Source: Centrapalus pauciflorus (Eukaryota > Streptophyta > Magnoliopsida > Asterales > Asteraceae). From it: DNA of 64,000 bases. Positions 1 through 12,200 of this stretch are shown here, one piece after another. The notes below the pieces were generated by a model. It was not told where the DNA came from. It ran no database searches and saw only the letters and a list, made by a program, of their open reading frames with translations. A program made the translations under genes and the position numbers. Each line of letters starts with the position of its first letter. Position 1 is the stretch's first letter. The stretch is taken from positions 248,001-312,000 of the forward strand of contig JAANYP010002344.1 in NCBI GenBank assembly GCA_020465985.1. Direction: 5' to 3'.

Positions 1-2242
1 AATACAAATGATTTGTTTTCTACTCGGTACGGAAAAAAATAAAAATGAGAACAGTCTGTATTTTTTTTTATCAAAAACATTAAATATTAAACTGATTCGG
101 CCTTTTTCTATTCCAAAAAATTTAAAAAAAACATAGTGGTTGTTTATTTCGATTAGACTACATATTTTTAATTTTCGTTAAAATTTTCAGCTATAATATT
201 TAACTGTCAATAACCGTTTATTTGATTGAAAATTTTAACCAAGATTAAAATCATGTATAATAACAGAGAAAAACAACAATCATTTCTTTTTTTAATTTCT
301 CGAAACGGAAAATAGACGAACATTTTTTATTTTCAATTTAACCGAACGGTAAAAAAAGACCAACCGGTTTATGTTAGATATTTTCCTTTGAAATACCAAC
401 GAACCATTTCAATTTTCAATTTAACCGATGAACTATTTCGGTTTTTAATTATTCCGAAAGGATTAGAAGATGAATCATTTATATTTTCAATTTATCAGGT
501 CAAAAGACGAATCATATGTTTTTTTCCTATCAGAATCATTGAATATTAGATTGGTCGGTCGTTTTTACGTTTGGTCAAACTAAAAGTTGGAATTATTAGT
601 CAATTTTCAATGAAAATATCAAAAATAAATACAAAATTTAATGAGGGCAATTAAAAGATTAAAAAAATTAAAACTTATTAAAAATATATATTAACATAAA
701 GAAATACAAAGTAAGGGCGTTGTTTTGGTTTTTCAACGGTATAAGAAATTTTAATAAGTTGGTTTTATTGTTAAGAAAAAAAAAATGCCAGATGTTTCTA
801 ACCAAACAAAAAGTCTATATTTCTTATTCTAAGTGGAAAAAGTATTAAATTTAATAATACATAAAGGTAAAACAAACACTCCTAAGTTTGAATCTGATAT
901 AATGTAACAAAAGTTCAACCTTGTGAGACTGAGTGTACAAAATTTAATGCATGGATGAATAATGGTGCAACCTAAAGTACAAATTTCAATGCATGTGTCA
1001 CAATTGAGCATTATATAACATTGATGAGTGACAAAACATTGTTGACCTCCAAATCCAATCTATAAGAAGAATACAGCCAGCCAGCCTGTTGCATAACCAT
1101 TGTCCACTTAAACCACCATATTTCCAGCTATATCTAATGGAAGCTATGGAGAGGAGAGGATGGGGACCAACAATTATATCATTGTCTATTCTTATCAAAC
1201 CTAAAATCATTTCAACCTATAATCCCTTATAATAATTGACTTTCTTTTTCTTCTGCTGCATCATTACGGGCGGGCCCATGTCGTTGCACCAGCTACTCGA
1301 TCTCGTTATACTACTGTAAAATTTGTCAACTATGTAACATGTGTTTCGTATTCAGTGCAACTCGCAACTTGAAACTATACCAAATAGACACCTCTATTAA
1401 TAGCTTTTTTTTTTTTTTTTGACTAACTTTTCCTAACATGAAAATCTATGAATGTCCATACCCTAGCTTCAAATGGCAGAAAAAAACATACTTTTAAGGA
1501 AGCTAGACCCCTAGGGTGTCCTTTTAGCATCACCCTTTTACACTAGTTCTTTCATCATGTGCATTGTACTATAAGTTTATAACCAAGTTCTAAATTGCAA
1601 GATACTTGTATGTGTATGTATGCAAATTCAACAAATTACATAAATCAAATGACTTTATAGATTACCCCGATTCAGAGGACTCATGCAAGAGCAACACACT
1701 CTATATTTCGTCTCGATCAATATGATTCTTTTCTACATACATGTGGCATTTCGATCGATAACAGTCATAAGTTAAGCATAACTGTGTCTATAATCTATAT
1801 CAAAGGTGTAAAACCATCCTGATATAATGGGAAAAAAATACCACTAAGAGCAAGAGTATTATATGAAATGCGGTTGATGCATAACTTCTAGTGATTGCCA
1901 CAAAATAGAACGGAGCAAAATCATGGGCCTTGTGTATAAATGTCTAGGATTTCGTATATATAACATAGAACGAATATTTGTAGTAACACGATTGCTTTCA
2001 ACATGAATGATCAAGTATGGAAATGAACTAAACTATATAAACACCGAAAAAACATGTAAAAAGATAAAGCGCATAAAAAAAGATAATATGTCCTTACATG
2101 AAAAGTTACTGGTAAATTACAGAGAGTACCTGACCAAAACCCTTCATCGTTTCTTGGCAATCTGAGCCACTCCTCTCTTTCAACCACCAAGCTAAAAAGA
2201 ATTAACAAACAAAATGTATTCCGTCCTTTCCCCCCTTGTTTT
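1..2242. other. Intergenic AT-rich DNA downstream of the ROH1-like gene
   Basis: No gene is supported here. The short ORFs are isolated, low-complexity and without recognisable domains. Because the gene at 2243-3430 runs on the minus strand, the last few hundred bases (about 1950-2242) probably hold its 3' untranslated region. A splice-donor-like site on the minus strand near 2129 raises the possibility of a 3'UTR intron, but this is weak. A poly-T run lies at about 1406-1421. Confidence 0.5.
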
Positions 2243-3430
2243 TCAAGACTGTGCAGTGCTCAAAGTTCCAAGACCTTCAGTCCGACAAGACATGATTTTC
2301 CGAAACACTTCTCTGAATTGGCGTTCCAATGTATCTAGTCCGTTTTTGCATGAGTTACAAACCTGAGATAGCTCTTGAACTACCTCTTTCACTTCTTTCT
2401 GCTGTTCTTCTGTCAACGGAAACTGGTTAACAGTGTCAATCAAGTCCGACATTGAATTAATAGCCTTTTCCATTTGGTGAATCTCTTTTAATAGCCCAGG
2501 ACTATTCTTGCGATCACGCTTCTTTGATTCATCCAAAATCCGAGTATGAAGCAAGAACAATGTATTACCCCACGAGAATTGCCTTGGTATGGAGAAATGG
2601 AAGAGACCACGATCTTGACAAGGGATTGCAGCCACTACAGCCCATAAAACAAACATGAGAACGAAACCCATCGTGTAAACACAGTTTGCAAGACCATAAT
2701 GGTTGGGAATTTCGTTTGCTCGAGGCTGAACTAAGCTGTTTGCCATTGATTGAAGCTGCTTACTTGCTGACCAAGAATTAGATACACTCCAAGACAGGGA
2801 CCTTACATGTCCTTGCTTACGTTGATAATTGATATCTTTTCCTTTGTTTGGGCGCCCAAAAGATCTGTTTCTATGTGAAAAGACAGATCCTGAGTCCTTA
2901 TGATCATCAAGCATAACTATAGCTAAATCAGTCAATGCTTTTCTCGCCCTCCTAAACTGCCCTTCACCCATCACATTCCTCTGTTTTGAATCAAATGCAC
3001 TTGAAACAATCTCTAAGTGCTTACGCCAAAGCCGAATTTTCTCAATACCATCACGAACAGCATTACATATATCAAGAGCCTTGATACTCCTATCAAAATA
3101 TTCCATAATCAGCCTATCTAGAGGAGGTTTCAAAAGAATTTCCACATTCTTCATGATAATAACCTTAAAACCTTCATGACAAGAAATGAATGCATCCAGT
3201 AGCTTAGAGATCCAATCAATCGAGAGAAATTCATCAGCAGAAGAAGAAGCCGAAAGCATGTTAAACTGGCTAAATACTTGATCTTGAAACCCCTCAAGGT
3301 CACGATCAAGTACAGATTTCGACTCATTCTTCACGTCCTCAGAATAAACCTGATTCTGATCACTTCCAAATCCTAAAATCGAACGGCGAAATGCCCCAAA
3401 GGACGTACTAGAACTACTTGTAGACGGCAT
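2243..3430 (-). CDS. ROH1-like protein (DUF793 family)
   Basis: A complete 395-residue ORF without introns in the coding part. The family (Arabidopsis ROH1 and relatives) is known from interaction with the exocyst subunit EXO70 and is linked to secretion, for example of seed-coat mucilage. Visible hallmarks in order: an N-terminal LEGFQDQVFSQF segment (about 45-56), a helical region with DRSIKALDICNAVRDGIE (about 113-130), GEGQFRRARKAL (155-166), HRNRSFGRP (187-194), SLSWSVSNSWSASKQL (211-226), a single hydrophobic segment at about 248-270 ending AAIPCQDRGL, then a long helical C-terminus with KNSPGLLKEIHQME and ERQFREVFRKI (369-379). Length and motif order match the family. The start is the first ATG, followed by a Ser-rich N-terminus. 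The membrane association and exocyst link are inferred from the family. Confidence 0.93.
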   Translation of the reverse strand: MPSTSSSSTSFGAFRRSILGFGSDQNQVYSEDVKNESKSVLDRDLEGFQDQVFSQFNMLSASSSADEFLSIDWISKLLDAFISCHEGFKVIIMKNVEILLKPPLDRLIMEYFDRSIKALDICNAVRDGIEKIRLWRKHLEIVSSAFDSKQRNVMGEGQFRRARKALTDLAIVMLDDHKDSGSVFSHRNRSFGRPNKGKDINYQRKQGHVRSLSWSVSNSWSASKQLQSMANSLVQPRANEIPNHYGLANCVYTMGFVLMFVLWAVVAAIPCQDRGLFHFSIPRQFSWGNTLFLLHTRILDESKKRDRKNSPGLLKEIHQMEKAINSMSDLIDTVNQFPLTEEQQKEVKEVVQELSQVCNSCKNGLDTLERQFREVFRKIMSCRTEGLGTLSTAQS

Positions 3431-3960
3431 TTCACCTATAACACTAAATTCACATCAAAACCTCCATACAAAAATTCAATTCCTCCTGCAAAAAATCAAG
3501 TCTATCAATTGATAGCCAATGAACAAATAAAAAAAAAGCTACATGCAAAACCCTAGCTAAATCTAAATTATCCTGAAAAATTGATAAACCAACGTATCAG
3601 TCACAACTTACATACAATACAAGCATGATCAAAAAAATAATCCCTAACTTTTGTTAGAAATTAACAGTTCAAACGGAAGGATTTCAGCAAAGTAGACCAA
3701 AATTTACCAAACAAAAAACGGATTATTGGATTGATAAAACAGAAATCAAATAGATCTGCAACATGAAGAAGGAAGTGAGTGATTAAAGATAAATTGAAGA
3801 AAAAGTTGAAGAATGAATACCTTGGAATTGGAAGATGAATTGAGAAGTAAAGAATCTGATCAGAGGAATGAATGAATGAATGCGGAAGCGTATGGAAGGA
3901 GCTGCTGAAACACGCCTTTTTATTTTCAAACTTCCAAAAACATAAATCCCGAGAGTATGA
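3431..3960 (-). promoter_or_regulatory. 5' leader with probable 5'UTR intron and promoter of the ROH1-like gene
   Basis: Reading the minus strand, a donor CCAAG|GTATTC lies at 3821/3820 and an acceptor TTTTTTGCAG|GAGG at 3486/3485. This implies an intron of about 335 bp inside the 5' leader, 55 bases before the ATG at 3430. The upstream leader exon would start near 3890-3900. An A/T-rich TATA-like stretch (AAAATAAAAAGG on the minus strand, near 3915-3928) sits at a plausible distance. The splice signals are seen in the sequence. Transcription start and intron use are inferred. Confidence 0.5.
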
Positions 3961-4091
3961 AAGAAGGATGTTTTGTACTAATATAATATTTATATTTATA
4001 TATAAATAATAAATAATAAACAATAAAAATACTTTTCCTTTTCCACACCTGAGGTTTTTTATTTTAAAATATACAAATATAATATTTTTTA

Positions 4092-4684
4092 GGGAAAATG
4101 ACATCTAATAGCTCTGAACTTTCGACTTTGTACTCGTTTATGTAGTGAACTTTTTTTTGTGCACATTTGGTAGTCAAAGTTTCAATTTTGTTCCAATTTG
4201 GTAGTTGGCCTACCTGGTAACCGGTTGCATCCGGTTGCAATGCCTACGTGGACCATTTTTAAATGATGTGGCAACCTGTTTAGATATTTTACCCGGTTTT
4301 ATGTACGTGGCGGATCCGTTTTATAATATTACCCGGTTTATACCCGATTATAAACCTCTAACGAACGAACGAGCCCTAATAATGCGGATTGGATCGATGT
4401 TATGAAACGAACCAGGTTGGATTTATAACCGGGTATAAACCGGGTAATATTATAAAACGGATCCGCCACATAGATAAAACCGGGTAAAATATCAAAACGG
4501 GTTGCCACGTCATTTAAAAATGGTCCACGTAGGCATTGCAACCGGATGCAACCGGTTACCAGGTAGGCCAACTACCAAATTGGAACAAAATTGAAACTTT
4601 GACTACCAAATGTGCACAAAAAAAAGTTCACTACATAAATGAGTACAAAGTCGAAAGTTCAGAGCTATTAGATGTCATTTTCCC
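4092..4684. mobile_element. Foldback MULE-type MITE with about 260 bp terminal inverted repeats
   Basis: The two halves are near-perfect reverse complements. The left arm begins GGGAAAATGACATCTAATAG and the right arm ends with its complement. The arms meet at a short loop of about 65 bp near 4356-4420. Flanking 9-mers TATTTTTTA (4083-4091) and TATTTTTTT (4685-4693) match 8 of 9, as expected for a Mutator-like target-site duplication. There is no transposase, so it must be mobilised in trans. Both strands of the arms give the same short ORF, which is an artefact of the inverted repeat. Confidence 0.8.
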
Positions 4685-4699
4685 TATTTTTTTAACCCA

Positions 4700-4815
4700 A
4701 AGGATTATAGCCAAGTGATATTAATATTGAGGGTTCGAGTTTTATTATGTGTAAAAATATTTAAATTTTAGAATTGAATTAGAGATCTTATGTGTTCTGC
4801 TGTTAAAAAAAATAT
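4700..4815 (+). mobile_element. Possible tRNA-derived SINE fragment
   Basis: A TAGCCAAGTG segment resembling a Pol III A box is followed about 25 bp later by GGGTTCGAGTTT, resembling a B box. An A-rich end lies near 4805. No second copy and no clear target-site duplication were found, so this is tentative. Confidence 0.3.
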
Positions 4816-7800
4816 AATATTTCTTTTATATAATAATAATAAGGCGTTGGTTGGATACTTGGATAACATCACCTTTTTACCAGAACTTTATTTTTTTTTT
4901 ATCTCAAAATTAATATTATAAAAACTAGAATTTAATGGTTTACTCGTTTAGTACTCAGTGTAATACCCATGTTAATTTTACAGATCAAAATATGTAAACT
5001 GAAAAGATATCAAATAATTTTAAGATTTAAAACTTAAAAAAAGAAAAAGAAATGTATAGTCAGTTACAAATCATAAATTGAAAAACACCTTGTATGCAAT
5101 ATTGGTTGTTTTTATTTTGTTAAGTTACCTTGTCTAAAATTAAAAATAATAAAACATTAAATATAGAAAGGAAAAAATACATTAAAGATGATAGGTAATT
5201 TTACATTAAAAATAGAAAGAAAACTAATTATATTTTTAAATCTACCATCCTTATTTTTGACAGCCGTAAAATAGAATTAAAAATTAGTAACATAATAATT
5301 TTAAAGCTAAAATTTATAAATTGCAAATAAATTACACATGTCAATACAAAGATGTGTTAAATGACAGCATATTTAGCGACAAATGGAATCATATTTACTA
5401 TTTTGTTAGAAGCAATAGATACGAAGATATAGAATATAAATCAGTCAAGTTTATTCACAGTGTATCACAAGGATAATTTTATTAAATATTTTTCTAAAAA
5501 TTACGTAAACTTAAAATTAAAAAAAAAACTAAATATTAAACTTGGATGTATTCGAACTTTTAATATTAAGATTGTTAATATCTTTTGTTATAAATAACTG
5601 TAAATATAACTTATTAAAACGGTAAATATGATCATTAATCATTTTTTTAGTTTATTATTATTATCATCAAAATATCTTGTTGTTTGTTGAGATTTTACTT
5701 AATATAACATAATCTTATCATTAAAGAATAATTGATTTAAAATCTAAATTTTTTTAAAAAATATTACTTAACACATGTAAATAGTAAAAGGTGTCACTTG
5801 ACAGCATGAGAGGATGACAAATGATAAATTAATTACACTTTTAACAATAGTTATAAACCATAGCTAGAATATACATTTTGACAAAACAGAACCTCGACCA
5901 CTCTCGAAATCTTGATAATACGTAATAACATCATTTGACTAATAAAATTTCGGAGATATGTAAATTTGACGAAACATGATGTCAAAATAAGATTGGATTA
6001 GGACATGTTATTACTATTACTATTAGATGGAATCAAATGATAAACCAAACTAGAAAGAATTTTCATACAAAGTTTTGTAAAACTTTATTATGATGTATTT
6101 TTGTAAACTTTCTTATTACGTTTATATTATTCTGAATCTTTAAAACTCCTATATATGCCTATATATCTCATATATTAGGATTGCATGTATACCAAAAGTT
6201 GGGACATAAAGTATACCAAAAGATATAGGGTTGTTAGACGAGCTTGTAGGTCAGACCATTAATATGGAGGATGGACCGTTAGGACCTTTTTCCATGTCAA
6301 TGCCTGAAAAGGAAAAACAACAAAAAGAGTCTACAAATATAGTTTGCCGACTGAGTTATAGATTGGTGAAAATACTGTAAAGGCGACGAATCAGAATATA
6401 ATCAACAAGGTAGGCACAATAATCAAGTGATTTATTGGGGTTGAGTCACATCACGCTCAATGAGCTTTGTTGGTTTTTCATACCACCAAACATATAATAA
6501 TTCCAAATGCCACGTGACACTTCCGACCTCGTAACTTTGGGACAATGAGCTCTACTCATAACTTCAACCCATAATTACTCCTACTCGTAACTTCAGAGGT
6601 AAATGAATTAGTTTTACTCTTAACTTCAAGCAACATGCAATTACTCCAACTCATAATTTCGGAATTAAATAGACAATAAGCTCTACTTGTAACTTCGATA
6701 CATAATTACTTCAACTCGTAACTTAAAAGTTAAATACCGTGGATAGGTTAGTTCAAAACAATAGCCAACAAGGAAAGAATAACTTAAAGGACAACATGCG
6801 TTGGATATATGCTTCAAGTATAGTATAAGTGTAGAGATGTATAAAATCCAGATCGTGTCGTTTTTTTTTTTGTAAAAAAAACGGATATACAAAACCAGTT
6901 TGGATCTTAATCGATTTTGGATCCAAAAAACTGTAATCTATATAACCGGTTCTTATATAAAACTTTTCTAAAACCGATATTTTATAAAAAAATTCAGACT
7001 TTTTTTGGGCTTGCTTTCTTTTTTTTGGCTTGCTTTCTTGGGTTGGGCTAGCTTTCTTTTTATTTTTATGGGCTTAAATTTGGGCTTAACAAAACAAATA
7101 CAATTATAATAATACATTTATACCAAACACAATATTGTTTTATAATTATAATTACTAATATTATAATTATAAATACATAAAAAGTTTAAAATCTGTAAAA
7201 TTCAAATTACGCAAAAAAAAAATTCAAATTGCGACAAATAGTAAATCAATTTACGATATTCCAAGTTCGATTCTTTTCTAAAATTTTACCATCTTGTGTT
7301 TTCTTTTCTTTAAATCATTTGCATTTTGGTAATCTTCGATATCTTCTTTGTGTAGGGTGATGCTTCGAATTTCTTTGTTTCGTTTGTTCTCGAGCACTCT
7401 AACAATTTTAAGATTTCCCTGGCGATTGTCCCGTCGTATCGTGAGTATTACTGGTAGCCATGAGAAAGAAAACTATGTCTTCACCATATGAAACTATGAA
7501 TATTAAGTAATAATAGCATGACACTTTGAATTCGATATACGAAATTTTGTTTTCAAAACATTAGATTATGTATCGAGGGAGTAATATGAGAAAAAGATAT
7601 TTCCCGTATCCGAGGCGGGCTCCTCCCTTATTTTGGGAAAGTTGGTGGCCACATGTGAATTCTTTCAAGGCAAGGGGTGGCCTGAGCTAATAAAAAGACC
7701 CGCGATGCCATAGAAAGACATCACAATTCCTTGTGGAAAAAAAAAACTATTTCCTGAGACGGAAATTCAAAAAAGGATTCATTAAACTTAACCAATTAAC

Positions 7801-9250
7801 TTCTCATTGATGGATTGTTTCATCGCGATTCAATCCAAATCACGATGTGATTTTCTTGTTCTTAATCTTAAATGGACCTCTTTAAGAAAAGAAAGTTTGG
7901 AATTTTCAAGATTACGAGAGTATGAGAATACCGAAAATATCAACCGAAAATGTTAGTGTGATCAACCAAATACAAATCCTATCTATTTATACAAGTTTGG
8001 GATGTTAAAATTGTAATTTTTCCCCCAAGAAAAGGGTCATAAACGGATATACTTTTTTTCCCAACAGCTATAAATAGCATGGGAAATGACAACAACGCTT
8101 CAAAATCGGATATTCGGCTTTTATGTGCACACCTCTGTATGAGTTTGTATCAAAAAATCTGGAATCCATTAAAAACTTGTCATATGACTTATGTTTAGAT
8201 AATCATATTCCTTGTTATTCTGTATTATTTTCAAACCTATATCCATACTCATTTTTACCAAAGCTCCAATCTTAAATTGTCATGTAAGAAAAGTCTGGAA
8301 CCAAGAATTGTTCGATTCGTTCGTCTTTTGCCTCGTCATCGTGTCTTGTCTTGATTTCCTTCGTTCAAACCAACAATTAGTTTTGCTTAAAGCACAATGT
8401 AACCCTGTCCATAGCCTTGCCATTCCATTGCAAAGTTGATTCTTCTTGTCTTTCACTTGATAAACCCATTCCCAGTTATCAATATGGAATCCATTAAAAA
8501 CTCATTCAAAGATAAAATAACCTCTTAATGATTCCACTAAAAAATAAACCAACAAAGCCTTAAACCATGTTACCTTTCTATGCAATTATCCGTTTGGCAT
8601 GATCAACAATTAAATGTAAGAAATGAATACCAAAGGGCTTGTTGTAATCCAATGATACATACCAAGGTATTAACCTAGATTCCAGGTCAGAAGTTCTAGA
8701 TTTGAAAGTAAAATTTAAAAGGTGTGTTTTTGCCTTTCAGAAAAGAAAAAAAAAAAAAAATATGGAAAAAATGAATATTCAGCAATCACAACCATCAGGA
8801 CACCAAGTTAACACCTTTGATTCTGAACCCGATCCACCTTAATACCAGTACATCTAAAAGCCGCAAACCGCCTGCCTAAGTTTTCGACACTTTAAAACTT
8901 AAACGACAACAACGATATTTAACCAGATGCAGAAATAATATCCAACAACATTATTTGTATACAGAAAAACCTCAGAAAATCAGAAATCATCTACAACAGA
9001 TTCCAATAGCATTATGAATCTGTCCGCGTCTGCAACCCAGAAACTGAAACATACAAAACGGCATGATTGTTTCAAGATTTTTGGATAACAAACGCGAACG
9101 AATTACCCATTGGAGTTCACATTAGCCATATTCAGACAACGGTTATCTGACTTTTTAAATCCAACAACAATCGCCCGTTTTGAAGTGAGGCATGAAGGGA
9201 GACAAAGAAAATGTTAACTTTTTTTTTTTTTTTTTTTTTAAATCTTTCTT
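4816..9250. other. Gene-poor intergenic DNA
   Basis: AT-rich sequence with no ORF that I can assign. It contains the degenerate tandem repeat at 6545-6740 and, near the right end, the expected 3'UTR of the Tubby-like gene (about 8900-9250, including a long poly-T run at 9220-9239). At 8210-8480 the minus strand reads a short stretch with a WVYQVK-like motif, reminiscent of Ty1/copia reverse transcriptase, but it is too short and broken to call. Confidence 0.5.
6545..6740. repeat. Degenerate tandem repeat, about 66 bp unit, 3 copies
   Basis: Three successive blocks share the pattern AGCTCTACT..TAACTTC followed by a TAATTACT(C)C.ACTCGTAACTT segment and a TTAAAT-like end, spaced about 66 bp apart. 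The copies are diverged. No coding function is visible. Confidence 0.6.
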
Positions 9251-12200
9251 TTATTCACAAGCTAGTTTTGTGTCGAAACTGCTTAAACAGATTGCAAATG
9301 CTTGAAACGCAGATAAAGGATACCGGTAGTCCATGGTGAACATGTCTTTACCGACTTTGCCAAATTGCAAGATGACTTTGTCATGCTCTGGTTGTGCTGG
9401 CTGAGAAGTTCCTGCCGCCGGCTGTTGGGCGGCAATCAGCTGGAAGTTCTTGACAGATGCAATTGTCACCCGTCCCCTGAAATTCAAACACCAGCACTGC
9501 AACTGTTCATGCCACCTAGGCGCCTTGTTTTTTAAAACCAAAGGCAGTTTTGACTTTTCGCAGTCGGGCAAGTCACTTGATGTGGCAGCTCCCATGATCT
9601 CGGAAAATCTTGAGCTGCTGAACTCAGTGGAGCGGTCAAGTGACCTTGAGAATGAAATGCTCCGAAATGAGTCTTCTAGGGATTGGGAAGGAAGGAGGAG
9701 CTCTGGTTGACCGGGGACTGACCCGCCTGGCTCGAGGGATGAGGCGGGGATTGACTGCATGATGCAGTGCATCCTTCGTGGTCCTCGTGTCCCAAGCACG
9801 TTAAGCTCATAGGTGATGTGGGCAATGTTGTAGCTGCCACTTGGTACTTTTGGTGACACTTTTTTGGAATGAAATCTTCGACTTGATCGGCCAGATGATG
9901 CTGGTATATGGGCACTGAAATGTGGAGGCTGGGTGTCGTATATTATAAACTTCGTTCCAAGAAAATTCGATCTGAAACAGATGTAACAAAATAGATTTAT
10001 TCATTTCACGAATCAAACAAAAAATCACCAACGTACTAATTTCATTGATCATGATTTGCTTCAAATTAGTTATAGACGGCAATCACTATACTAGTTTTAT
10101 GCAAAATCTAGTCATTTTTCAATTTCAGTTTTCAAGTTATAGTTTTCAGAAGAAAAAAAAACAAGAGTTTCTATAAAAAGTAAAACTTGTTTAGATGATG
10201 AAGTTTTAGTTTTAAGAAAATAAGATGGGTGATTATAAAAATAAAAAAAAATAGGATAGGTGATAAAAAGTAAGAGAGAGAAAGAGAGTATTTTAAAAAA
10301 AATATAGGATATGTTTGAAAACTAAGAGAGAGAATATGAAAAATAATATTTTAAAAAAATGAAAAGAAAATTTATGAAATTGTTGTCAAGTAAACAAGTT
10401 TTCATTTTTTTAAAAAGTGAGATGAAAATTTTGGAATCGGTAACTAAACACACCCTAATCATCTCCTGTGACTCATTAGTAATTCTTATAGCTACTACTA
10501 AAATAAGAATCTATGAACATTATACAAATCCATAAAAATAATATAAATAAGTAAGAATCTAAGACAATTTGTAAAAAATACAGATGCCAAAAACGAGCTG
10601 GTCAGGTGGATTGTGTTGAAGTGGGTCGGGTCAACCAGATTTTTTTTAAATAAAAAAACTTGTAAATATGTAATTTATTATATGTGATTACCAAAACCAA
10701 CTTAAAAATAATAATAATTCAATATACAAAGAGATAAATGCATAATTGCAAAGTAGTCTCAATATTTTACCTTAGCTTTCCAATGTAAGTGCTGCTTGAT
10801 CTTGAAATGTTATCTGGATCCATAGATATGACATATTCGGTGCAAGTAGTTCTCCTTGTCCTTTTCGCAGAGAGCAAGAACTTCCCGTTTTCAACAAGCA
10901 ATGCTGCTGCATAACCAAATTTCAACATAAATGCTTCAAAGCACACCACATACAGTTCTAGATTTATCACACACGTTTGAAGTGTGTTTACATGTGTGTG
11001 TGTGTCTTACTTAATATACATGTAAATCAAGGGTTAAAGTCGTATAAATGCAACATACTTTTCTCAATTTACCTAAATGACTAATTAACTTTTTTTTTTA
11101 CCGGATGGTAGTTGTAATCCGAAATAACTTGTCGATATGGTACGTGTAACCAGTAACTATGTTGATATAACAGTTTTTGCTGATTCAAATGACAACGTGG
11201 CAGGTTTTTAATGACATGCTGCTTACCTGGATTTACCATATCAACATAGTTACTGATTACACGTACCATATCGACAAGTTATTTTGGAGTACAACGTGGA
11301 TTTACGTGGATTTTGATCTATATAAATAATTTAGAATATCCACCTAAGCATATAGATCTTTTTCATACTTCTAAAAACACAAATATAAGATTATTACCGG
11401 TAGAACCGGTAATCAAAAGTACCATCTCAATAATAAATTTTAAGTACAAGTACCAATTAGATAAAAAAAAAAAACTAGATTAGTCATTTGAGTAATTTCA
11501 GTAAAGTAACATACATTTGTATGACTTTAACCCTAAAATCAATCATCTAATAGTTTACTTGACTTGTAAAGTAAGACATCATCGTAAATTCAATAACCAT
11601 GTGTAAAAAAATCGTAATTTAGAGATGGGCCACAATTGAAATGAAATCAAGAAAGCTATTATACATCAATGCTCACCTGGACTAAGACAAAGGAAAAGAT
11701 GGTATGTCAAGTTGGATTTATCCCTCTTGATGAAACATTGAATAGTACCATCACGAGACCCCGGCTGAAACAGTATTGAAAAACTATTAGAAAATATTAG
11801 GAGTGTAGTGAGTCGAGCTACTCGCAAGCAACACGAGCTCAACTCGTTAAAAGCTCGAAATAAGCTCAAGCTCGAAATAAGCTCAAGCTCCAAGTCACTC
11901 GCAAGCACATATATAGAATATAAATATAAAAATCCAATCCTATATATCAGGATCAAATGGTACCACATCTTTCGCAAGGTACCGGAAGTACCACTCCAAA
12001 CAGAATCATTTTTGAAAAAGTTTTTACATAACATTATAAGTGTATATAATTTGGTTTTCGAAGTTTTTATCAAGTAAAAGTATTAAAAAAAAAAACCATG
12101 TGAATGTATGAAACATCCTATGAATTTATCATTCATTCATATGATTGTTTTTGTAATTTCCCTTGATAAAAAACTAGGATACCAATTTATGTTAACTTAT

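Noticed and set aside
3661..4104. 147-residue minus-strand ORF
   Set aside because: Hydrophobic low-complexity translation of the ROH1-like leader intron and promoter. It has no family resemblance and its composition matches non-coding DNA.
4205..4571. The same protein-like ORF (MAYLVTGCIRLQCLRG) on both strands
   Set aside because: It is the two arms of one foldback transposon translated in opposite directions, not a duplicated gene.
7560..7760. Less AT-rich patch considered as organelle-derived DNA
   Set aside because: I could not match it with confidence to any plastid or mitochondrial gene.
9450..9710. Plus-strand ORF of 86 residues
   Set aside because: It is the antisense shadow of the last Tubby-like exon.
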